From a virus, in IMG/VR virus record IMGVR_UViG_3300047554_000805, positions 1-24,391 of that record: a DNA stretch of 24,391 nucleotides; one strand, written 5' to 3'. Positions within the stretch are counted from its first letter, which is position 1. Every line of letters starts with the position of its first letter. The position numbers and the translations under genes were made by a program. Shown here piece after piece: positions 13,220 through 19,124 of the stretch. The notes beneath the pieces are model-generated. The model saw nothing but the letters and a program-made list of their open reading frames with translations. It was not told where the DNA came from and ran no database searches.

Positions 13220-13226
13220 TATTTAG
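13220..13226 (-). promoter_or_regulatory. late promoter motif CTAAATA for the iscU operon
   Basis: CTAAATATTAATACAC on the minus strand lies just after the Hc1 gene. The predicted start near 13213 leaves a leader of about 20 bases with a good SD, the most conventional of the late promoters here. It predicts late expression of the iron-sulfur genes. Confidence 0.6.
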
Positions 13227-13230
13227 TGCA

Positions 13231-13425
13231 TTATTTTGCTTCTTTTCGTGCGTTTTTAACTGCGGTAACGTCGTTGCGAATTTCTTTGCAGAGCTTGGAT
13301 AATTCTTGTAGGTGTTTACGTACACGAGTGCCTGCCGCACCTACTTCTTTATCGTAAAACTTTTCAAAGTCGCCTTCCATACCTTCTACGATTGCTGTAA
13401 ATTCTTGAAATCTATTTTGAGCCAT
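13231..13425 (-). CDS. Hc1-like histone H1-type DNA-binding protein
   Basis: The 64-residue protein (MAQNRFQEFTAIVEGMEGDF, then KFYDKEVGAAGTRVRKHLQELSKLCKEIRNDV) resembles Hc1-type histone-like proteins of chlamydiae and Bacteroidetes, which compact DNA; the motif F-Y-x-K-x-x-x-A-A-G-T-R-V-R-K is the best-conserved part of that family. It lacks the long lysine/alanine-rich C-terminal tail, so only the helical core remains. The ATG shares a base with the carbamoyltransferase stop (TAATG) and has AAGGAG upstream; an upstream start at 13470 has no such site. It could coat phage or host DNA, or act as a small packaging protein (inference). Confidence 0.78.
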   Translation of the reverse strand: MAQNRFQEFTAIVEGMEGDFEKFYDKEVGAAGTRVRKHLQELSKLCKEIRNDVTAVKNARKEAK

Positions 13426-15089
13426 TATGTCTCTCCTTTTGTTAAAATTTTTCCAATCTCTGGAAACCATACATAATCTAACGTTGAATACTTTAGTGTA
13501 GTAATCGCATCATCTGGCGTTTCTACTAAAGGCTTTCCCGAAAGATTAAAACTAGTATTAAGCAATACAGGAACACCTGTCTTTGCTTTAAATTCTTTCA
13601 ATACATTGTATATAACACCGTCCGCAGGTGAGACCGTCTGAATCCGGCAAGTTTCGTCAACATGCGTTACACCGGATATTTTTGATTTTACATGATCTTT
13701 TACTTTGAAGCTCATGGTCATAAACGGACAATGTTTGATATGCGCCATTTCAAAGTATTCTTGGGCATCTTCTTCTAGGACCATGGCTGCAAATGGACGG
13801 TACCACTCTCTATGCTTAATTTGGTTAACAATCTGTTTGGCGTTAGGATTACGTGGATCAAATAGAATACTTCGATTGCCCAGAGCCCTCGGGCCAGATT
13901 CAGCTAAGCCTTGATAGACTGCTACGCTTTTTTGATCGATGAGTAGATCCACCACAGCGTCCACTGAAGTTTCTTGGCCGTTGATAAAATCTAAAGGATA
14001 TCTAACGCCATTAACGAATGTGTGTTCGATCGGCTTTATGGTCATGTCTTCTGTTCTAGATCGATACAGATACATGGCAGCTCCGATACTGTTTCCAGAG
14101 TCATCTGCCAGAGGTTCGAAATAAAATTCCACATCGGGCAAGCTCATGGCTAAGAATTCATTAGCAACTATGTTAAGAGCATATCCTCCAGTGAGGCAGA
14201 CTTTCTTTATGCCAGTTTTTTCCACGTGTTCTTTAACTAGAGCAAGAACAGCCTTCTGTGTTTCTTGTTGTACTAGATAAGCATAGTCTGCATAGGCTTG
14301 ATGATTTTCTTCAGTAACTTCGGTGACTGCGAACGGATCTAATTCCCTAGAGATAGCCATTGGCATCTTGCCTCCAAACTCCTTGAAGGCATGGCTAAAA
14401 TGATAGTCAATGGGATGATATCCATCAATGAACAACGGGATATTGAACCTAGGTTTACCGTAACTGGCTAGACCCATCGTCTTACCGTTTTCTAAATGTC
14501 CTTGACCAATTAGGCTAGTAGCTGTCTCATACACCTTGACAATGCTAAAGGCACTACGAACATTTACTATACAGTCTTTATCTTTGGCTAGGGCTTCGGC
14601 GGCCGCGTCGATTGACGGGCTGGTATCTTCTCCCAGGTGCTTAACCCAATAATTCTTTAACAGTGGTTTAAAGTTACAAGGATATGACGCTTCGAATACG
14701 CTTTCAGATTCTCTTGCTAGACCGTTGGCTATATAAGATCCGTTTCGGTCAACGACCAGCACCAGAGCTCGATCAAATCCGCTGTTGTAAAATGCTAGAC
14801 TGGCGTGTTGTAGATGATGGAACTCGCTGATATCATGTGTAGGACACGGCAGTTTTGCATCAAGTAATAATTTTATAAATTCGTTCTCGGGACCCGAGCT
14901 CCCAGGACTAGCGATAACAACTTCGTTGATATCAGGATGTTCGGCTATGGCTAGTTCAATAGATTTGATAGGATTCTTTTTTCTCTTAACACCGGTGATA
15001 CGTTCTTCTTTGCAGTAAAACTCTAGACCTTTCTCAGAGTATACTGCAACAGAACTGTCATGCCAGGGGCTTATGCCTAGTACTTTCAT
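13425..15089 (-). CDS. NodU/CmcH-type O-carbamoyltransferase
   Basis: These enzymes transfer a carbamoyl group from carbamoyl phosphate, through a carbamoyl-AMP intermediate, to a hydroxyl of a sugar, antibiotic or nodulation factor. The N-terminal kinase-like domain starts MKVLGISPWHDSSVAV and holds HHLQHA (91-96), GKTMGLASYG (202-211) and LTGGYALNIVAN (299-310); the C-terminal YrdC-like domain carries SGPRALGNRSI (398-408). Length 554 residues is normal. The ATG at 15089 overlaps the previous stop (ATGA), so the longer upstream reading is rejected. Similar genes occur in T4-like marine phages. The acceptor could be a surface glycan or a modified phage base; the divergent glycosyltransferase gene next door suggests a sugar (inference). 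Confidence 0.9.
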   Translation of the reverse strand: MKVLGISPWHDSSVAVYSEKGLEFYCKEERITGVKRKKNPIKSIELAIAEHPDINEVVIASPGSSGPENEFIKLLLDAKLPCPTHDISEFHHLQHASLAFYNSGFDRALVLVVDRNGSYIANGLARESESVFEASYPCNFKPLLKNYWVKHLGEDTSPSIDAAAEALAKDKDCIVNVRSAFSIVKVYETATSLIGQGHLENGKTMGLASYGKPRFNIPLFIDGYHPIDYHFSHAFKEFGGKMPMAISRELDPFAVTEVTEENHQAYADYAYLVQQETQKAVLALVKEHVEKTGIKKVCLTGGYALNIVANEFLAMSLPDVEFYFEPLADDSGNSIGAAMYLYRSRTEDMTIKPIEHTFVNGVRYPLDFINGQETSVDAVVDLLIDQKSVAVYQGLAESGPRALGNRSILFDPRNPNAKQIVNQIKHREWYRPFAAMVLEEDAQEYFEMAHIKHCPFMTMSFKVKDHVKSKISGVTHVDETCRIQTVSPADGVIYNVLKEFKAKTGVPVLLNTSFNLSGKPLVETPDDAITTLKYSTLDYVWFPEIGKILTKGET

Positions 15090-15580
15090 AAAGGACCGAA
15101 CTCCTGATCTAACCATAGTTTGCAGGCTTCCCAGGTACGATACTCGTGAGCTCTCCCGCCGGCGGCTCGCCACTCTGTGCAATTACTATGGCGGTCGTCG
15201 ATTAAGATATCACCCTCTTGGCAGTGGCGCCATTTATCGTGACTATATGGTCCAAATCGAACAGGTATATTAGGAAATCGTTCAGTGGCCCACAAGACCT
15301 TGTCATAACTAGCTAATGGTACTGAATAGTCATGGGGTAACGCTGTAAGAAATTCTAAGTCATCAATCTTACCTTGAGCTAATAATGTCTGACAGTAAGC
15401 AACCAGTTCTTGAGCCCCCGGTTTCATAGGCAAGTCTCTGTAGAATCGTGATTTAGCTTTGACTTTGCTCCAGTCGCTTTCGGGTATGCGTTCACCGTAG
15501 TCCCAATTTCGATTAACAATGGCGCGGGCGGCTGGCATCCAATCGGCCACGACATCATCCATGTCTAGATATATTTTCAT
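15086..15580 (-). CDS. HAD-family 5'(3')-deoxyribonucleotidase-like protein
   Basis: The protein is a HAD phosphatase of the 5'(3')-deoxyribonucleotidase (NT5C) type. Motif I is YLDMDDVVADW, with nucleophile Asp6 and acid/base Asp8; motif II is FLTALP with Thr79; a conserved Lys lies at 94 or 116; motif IV is DILIDDRHSNC with Asp128/Asp129. Length 164 residues is typical of phage members. It would dephosphorylate deoxynucleoside monophosphates and so trim dNTP pools. The gene leads the nucleotidase-carbamoyltransferase-Hc1 operon under a consensus early promoter. No ribosome site exists: TATAAT ends six bases before the ATG, so the mRNA should be leaderless. Confidence 0.82.
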   Translation of the reverse strand: MKIYLDMDDVVADWMPAARAIVNRNWDYGERIPESDWSKVKAKSRFYRDLPMKPGAQELVAYCQTLLAQGKIDDLEFLTALPHDYSVPLASYDKVLWATERFPNIPVRFGPYSHDKWRHCQEGDILIDDRHSNCTEWRAAGGRAHEYRTWEACKLWLDQEFGPL

Positions 15581-15615
15581 AAGTTAATTATAGCAGTATA
15601 TTAAATTTATGTCAA
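15574..15615. promoter_or_regulatory. interlocked divergent sigma-70 promoters
   Basis: Minus strand: TTGACA (15615-15610), 17 bases, TATAAT (15592-15587), a perfect consensus. Plus strand: TTTTCA (15574-15579), 17 bases, TATATT (15597-15602). Each -35 overlaps the other gene's start codon, and each -10 ends six bases before its own ATG. Both transcripts should therefore begin at the ATG, and polymerase can occupy only one promoter at a time. The plus-strand one is weaker and less certain. Confidence 0.7.
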
Positions 15616-16310
15616 ATAAATATCTAATGAAAAATTTCTTACTCAAAAGTTTATTTAAATTTCAAGATAAACCGTTTTGGCATATAGACTATGACGTATA
15701 CGATGTCTATTCTAAAATGCAAAATTTGAGTATCAAATCGTTTGAGAAAAATCTATCCGGTGATTGGGAACTGATTTATGTAACAGAAACAGTTCAATCA
15801 ACCGGCGAAGGATTTTCTCGTCTTATGAAAAAGACACAAGAGATCTGGTATGACAATTATCCCTGTAACATCTTGTTTTCTGATCCTGACACTCTGTGCA
15901 TTAAACCTTTAAACATTTTTGGAAGATTTTCAGAATTTAGAATGTTCTCGACGCTAAGTGAGCCCATAGAACCGCATTACTATTGGAACTGCGGTGTTAG
16001 ATATTTCCCAACGAGTTTAACTAGTGTTTTTTGGAATAATATTGATAGGTACATTAGTAACTGGGATTATGATACCTACGACTACGAACAAACGTGTTAC
16101 AAGGATCTAATGTGGTCCCAGGCAGGTCTGAGATTAAATCGTCCTCAACATAACATAGTTGAACAATACATTGATTCGTATCTAATCAAAGATCTTGATG
16201 ATTTTTTTAATTCTGGTTGTTCTATAATCCATTGCCACGCTAGTAGAGAACCTAGAAAGACATTAGAAATATTAGATCTAATTTGGCGTGAAAGTCTAGT
16301 CAGAAGTTAA
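15609..16310 (+). CDS. glycosyltransferase-like protein
   Basis: The only plus-strand gene. NILFSDPDTLCIKPL supplies a DxD-type motif (DPD, about residues 92-94) at the end of a strand, and YYWNCGVRYFP resembles the acceptor-side segment seen in GT-A glycosyltransferases that bind nucleotide sugars. The rest of the 233 residues is rich in Tyr, Trp and Asp, with a late HCHAS that may be a metal-binding His as in several GT-A families. No membrane helix. It looks more A/T-rich than its neighbours and has no ribosome site; its likely promoter starts RNA at the ATG. Orientation and composition suggest a late-acquired gene (moron). It could modify a surface or virion glycan together with the carbamoyltransferase. 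Confidence 0.65.
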   Translation: MSNKYLMKNFLLKSLFKFQDKPFWHIDYDVYDVYSKMQNLSIKSFEKNLSGDWELIYVTETVQSTGEGFSRLMKKTQEIWYDNYPCNILFSDPDTLCIKPLNIFGRFSEFRMFSTLSEPIEPHYYWNCGVRYFPTSLTSVFWNNIDRYISNWDYDTYDYEQTCYKDLMWSQAGLRLNRPQHNIVEQYIDSYLIKDLDDFFNSGCSIIHCHASREPRKTLEILDLIWRESLVRS

Positions 16311-16603
16311 CCAGCAAATACAGTTGGTGAGCCAGATGTAATCGATCCGCTATCTACTGGATCTCCAATCCTTGCGATTGGTTTATTGTTCACAAACACC
16401 GTTCCGGATCCAGCAACAATAGACACAGCATGTTGGGCTGAACAGCCACGGCCGCCATATCTATGAGTTACTGTTGGATCACCTTGACGTTCGATTCCAA
16501 TGTTATTGGCAAAAACATCACCAGATGGGCTAGTTAAGGTTGTAGTTCCATCACATCCGTGTCCGGTAGCAATAGTATCTCCTAATCTAGCAACTGCTGG
16601 CAT
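16307..16603 (-). CDS. PAAR-domain tail-tip protein
   Basis: PAAR proteins cap the spike of contractile tails and type VI secretion machines, sharpening the tip. The 98 residues contain the repeated PAAR pattern: PAVARLGDTIATGHGCDG at the start, NNIGIERQGDPTVTHRYGG in the middle and NNKPIARIGDPVDSGSI at the end, with His and Cys positioned for metal binding. In T4 the counterpart is gp5.4. It overlaps the convergent plus-strand gene by four bases and has an AGGA ribosome site. It supports a contractile-tailed (myovirus) phage. Confidence 0.92.
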   Translation of the reverse strand: MPAVARLGDTIATGHGCDGTTTLTSPSGDVFANNIGIERQGDPTVTHRYGGRGCSAQHAVSIVAGSGTVFVNNKPIARIGDPVDSGSITSGSPTVFAG

Positions 16604-16606
16604 TTG

Positions 16607-16924
16607 TTATCCTGTTACGATACTACCAGCACTGACTGGCTGAATGCCTGTGGTCTGGTAAGTGTACTGATCTGCAATTTCCTTGACTGTAGGATTTTTG
16701 AACATGATCACATTCTTATTTATAGCGTAATCTTTATCCGGATCCACGGTCATCATTACCGGAGCCATAGCTGGTCCTTTTTGAGTCATGGCTAGCATAA
16801 CTGGTTTTGAAACCACGATTTCTGACATGTCTTCACTGACAAATTTTCCAATGACTTCTTCGCCGTTAGACAGCTTCATGCTGATGATGTCGCCTTGATC
16901 AAATTTTGATTTTTGTAATAACAT
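16607..16924 (-). CDS. LSm-like phage protein
   Basis: A 105-residue protein starting with GDIISMKLSNGEEVIGKFVSED followed by EIVVSKPVMLAM. This strand order (Gly-Asp-x-Val/Ile, strongly bent sheet, G-E-E-V-x-G-x) is that of the Sm/LSm fold, as in Hfq, and similar proteins recur in marine T4-like phages near tail genes. The C-terminal third (KNPTVKEIADQYTYQTTGIQ) is probably flexible. RNA binding cannot be asserted; in virions Sm-like folds can also be structural. It sits three bases from the PAAR gene and two from glutaredoxin. An AGGGA site precedes the ATG. Confidence 0.6.
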   Translation of the reverse strand: MLLQKSKFDQGDIISMKLSNGEEVIGKFVSEDMSEIVVSKPVMLAMTQKGPAMAPVMMTVDPDKDYAINKNVIMFKNPTVKEIADQYTYQTTGIQPVSAGSIVTG

Positions 16925-16926
16925 TA

Positions 16927-17151
16927 TTATCCCTGTAAGTGTTGTTTTAATTCTGTAAATCCACCGATGAGTTCCCCATCTATGAAAATCTGCGGAACTG
17001 TCCTAGCATTTGGCACAGCTTCGAGCAGTTCTTCTCGAGTATACCCGTCACCAATTTTTCTTTCTTCAAATTCAATGCCTTTTTGCGTTAGCAAGGCCTT
17101 AGCCTGATCGCAATAGGGGCAGTGATACTTTGACCATACAATAGCTTTCAT
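16927..17151 (-). CDS. grx: glutaredoxin
   Basis: Glutaredoxin reduces disulfides with glutathione and is a classic electron donor to ribonucleotide reductase. The active site is CPYC (residues 11-14), followed by the cis-proline segment TVPQIFIDGELIGGFTEL typical of the family. At 74 residues it is minimal, close to T4 NrdC and E. coli Grx3 in size. It lies directly downstream of nrdB and in the same direction, so its partner is probably the phage NrdA, whose C-terminus carries CEAC. GGAG precedes the ATG. Confidence 0.93.
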   Translation of the reverse strand: MKAIVWSKYHCPYCDQAKALLTQKGIEFEERKIGDGYTREELLEAVPNARTVPQIFIDGELIGGFTELKQHLQG

Positions 17152-17169
17152 TTAAATCTCCAATATTAA

Positions 17170-18270
17170 TTATAATGCAGGAAGTTCGTCGTAGTCAATC
17201 GCATCGGACATCACGCCAATTACGTAGTTAGTTGACTCGTTTTCCTGTAGAGCAGTTTGTTTCTTACTTGTATCGCTGTGCTTGTTGAACCAAGGGATTG
17301 GTGTTGACTTTGGAGCATGACCCCAATACTTAATTCCAATATCCTTCAAAGCACCGACTGCTGTGTAGTCAACAAATTCTTTTAGGATGTTTGCGTTAAG
17401 ACCAATTACAGGACCTTTCTTAAACAAATAATCTGCCCATGCTTTTTCTTCTGCAATAACATCACGATAGATCTGTAATACTTCTTCTTGGCATTCTTGT
17501 GCCGCACGAGCGAAACGAGGATCTTCTTTGACTACTTGATTGATCAAGTAAGCAGTCCAACCTTTATGTAGCAATTCGTCTTGTAGGATAAGACTGATAA
17601 TGTTGCCATTGCCGATAAAGATCTTGTTCTCTACCATTGCTAGACTTGTAGCAAAGCTAACCATAAATCGGAATGCTTCTAAGGCATAACTTGCGTGTAA
17701 GGCTAGATAGATTGCCTTGATATGCTTTTCTTCGTCAATTTTTTCACCAGATTCTATTAGACAATTAATCGTATGTAGCTTATCGTAATAAAGTCCAACA
17801 CTTGATGCCATGTCTACGATCTCTTTAGTATCGTGGATAGTGTTAAACACATCCTTAGGTACGTTATAGATGTTACGAATGATGTGGCTGTAACTACGAC
17901 TATGGATGTTAGTCTCAAAGAACGTCCAGTTGTAGACCAATGCTTCTAGTTCCGGTAGGCTTATGACCGGAGTAAAGATTTGACTTGGGCCGCGACCTTG
18001 CAGACTGTCAAGAGCAGTTTGCCTAAGCAGGTTGCTAGTGAAGATATGTTTAACTGCATCCGATGCATCCTTAAAGTCTTGTGCATCTTTTGTTAGACTA
18101 ATCTCTTCTGGCACCCAAAAGAAACCACGTGCTGTTTTTTCAAAGTCTGCAATTTTATTATATTTGACTTCTTCAAATCGTTGTATAGTAACTGGACCTG
18201 CTGGGTCTAGGAACATCTTACGATTAAGGTAATCTGTTTTAGTTTTTAAGTTGTATTGTTGTCTACTCAT
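17170..18270 (-). CDS. nrdB: class Ia ribonucleotide reductase small subunit
   Basis: NrdB makes the di-iron tyrosyl radical used by NrdA to reduce ribonucleotides. The radical site is intact: ETNIHSRSYSHIIRNIY matches E. coli around Tyr122, giving Tyr127 here, with ligands Glu119 and His123. WVPEEISLTKD (52-62) and LALHASYALEAFRF with DELLH supply the remaining helices and ligands. I start at 18270 because ATG overlaps the aldolase stop (ATGA) and the family normally begins about there; an upstream in-frame start would add 24 unrelated residues. Length 366 residues. The C-terminus (DAIDYDELPAL) is the acidic tail that binds NrdA. Confidence 0.94.
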   Translation of the reverse strand: MSRQQYNLKTKTDYLNRKMFLDPAGPVTIQRFEEVKYNKIADFEKTARGFFWVPEEISLTKDAQDFKDASDAVKHIFTSNLLRQTALDSLQGRGPSQIFTPVISLPELEALVYNWTFFETNIHSRSYSHIIRNIYNVPKDVFNTIHDTKEIVDMASSVGLYYDKLHTINCLIESGEKIDEEKHIKAIYLALHASYALEAFRFMVSFATSLAMVENKIFIGNGNIISLILQDELLHKGWTAYLINQVVKEDPRFARAAQECQEEVLQIYRDVIAEEKAWADYLFKKGPVIGLNANILKEFVDYTAVGALKDIGIKYWGHAPKSTPIPWFNKHSDTSKKQTALQENESTNYVIGVMSDAIDYDELPAL

Positions 18271-18926
18271 TTGTAATTTCCTGATGCAAGTACAATCTTG
18301 CAAATATGTTCTAGTCGTTCGATGTGCTCGTATGCTCGCCACGGACTAGTGTCTATGGCAACAACTCCGTGGCCTTTGATACCTACTATATCGTGGGAAA
18401 GGTTTCCAGCATTATCTAATTGTAGCTTCTCAAAGCAACGATCTGCAAGTTCCTGACTAATAGGCGGAACATCTCCTACATTAGGGGCGACCTTAGTATA
18501 ACGGCTTAGTTCTGGGAAACTATCTACTACCGTGCTCAAATCAATACCAGCATGCATGGCCGCAACACAATACGTAGGATGAACATGTACTACTACACGA
18601 ACATCATCTTTGTGTTGTCCCATTTCTTTTTGCAATCCAAAATGTAAGGGAATCTCGCCGCTGGGTCTCAATGCACTGCTTATGTCGCTGTAGGGCATTT
18701 CCTCCCAAGAATACTTATAATCGGCCGTTCCATTACCACTAGGTATCCATCGATTAATTTTAATTTTTTTAAATTGATCTGGTTGTAGTGTTTGTTTACG
18801 TACACCACTTGGTGTAATATAAAAATGATCACGGTCGTGGTGACGAATGCTCACGTTACCGTCACGGCTTGTGATCCAGTTACGCTTATAAGCGTCAACC
18901 ATTATGTCACATATTGTTTCTAACAT
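18267..18926 (-). CDS. class II aldolase/adducin-family protein
   Basis: This zinc enzyme family includes fuculose-phosphate aldolase, ribulose-phosphate epimerase and methylthioribulose-phosphate dehydratase. Signatures seen: SRDGNVSIR (20-28), TPSGVRK (38-44), PSGEIPLH with Glu91, zinc ligands His114 and His116 in VVHVHPTYC, and His186 in GIKGHGVVA. Length 219 residues is normal. Substrate cannot be predicted. It sits between nrdA and nrdB, coupled to nrdB by ATGA, which suggests a link to sugar-phosphate or nucleotide supply (inference). A salvage reaction of methylthioribose or deoxyribose-type sugars is a possibility, not more. Confidence 0.85.
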   Translation of the reverse strand: MLETICDIMVDAYKRNWITSRDGNVSIRHHDRDHFYITPSGVRKQTLQPDQFKKIKINRWIPSGNGTADYKYSWEEMPYSDISSALRPSGEIPLHFGLQKEMGQHKDDVRVVVHVHPTYCVAAMHAGIDLSTVVDSFPELSRYTKVAPNVGDVPPISQELADRCFEKLQLDNAGNLSHDIVGIKGHGVVAIDTSPWRAYEHIERLEHICKIVLASGNYK

Positions 18927-18932
18927 TTCATT

Positions 18933-19124
18933 TCACCAATGTCTAATTGTGTTTGCAATAATAAAAAAACATGTTACCACATGTATAACGACCCAGAACG
19001 TTTTTAAAAATAATGCTATTCTTGCTTCTTTTAAAGTTAGGATAGGTACATCTGGGCGGTCATCATCGGTATTACCCATTAGATGACCTGTAGCTCTAGC
19101 CCATATTTTTTCAAACGAATTCAT
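18933..19124 (-). CDS. 63-residue membrane peptide of the nrd cluster
   Basis: The small protein has a polar N-terminus (FEKIWARATGHLMGNTDDDRPDVP) and one C-terminal membrane helix (FLKTFWVVIHVVTCFFIIANTIRHW). I recall near-identical small proteins in other marine T4-like phages, often near nrd genes, all without known function. The ATG follows the nrdA stop directly (TAA-ATG), so translation is coupled. The strong conservation suggests a real role, perhaps tethering at the membrane. Confidence 0.75.
   Translation of the reverse strand: MNSFEKIWARATGHLMGNTDDDRPDVPILTLKEARIALFLKTFWVVIHVVTCFFIIANTIRHW

Noticed and set aside
16718-16725. Perfect TATAAATA on the minus strand inside the LSm-like gene
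   Set aside because: It lies mid-gene, encodes conserved-looking residues, and the next start downstream (PAAR, 16603) is over 100 bases away with its own coupling, so a chance match is likelier.
18271-18342. 24-residue N-terminal extension of NrdB
   Set aside because: The overlap with the aldolase stop (ATGA) and family length support the start at 18270; the extension is unrelated to NrdB.
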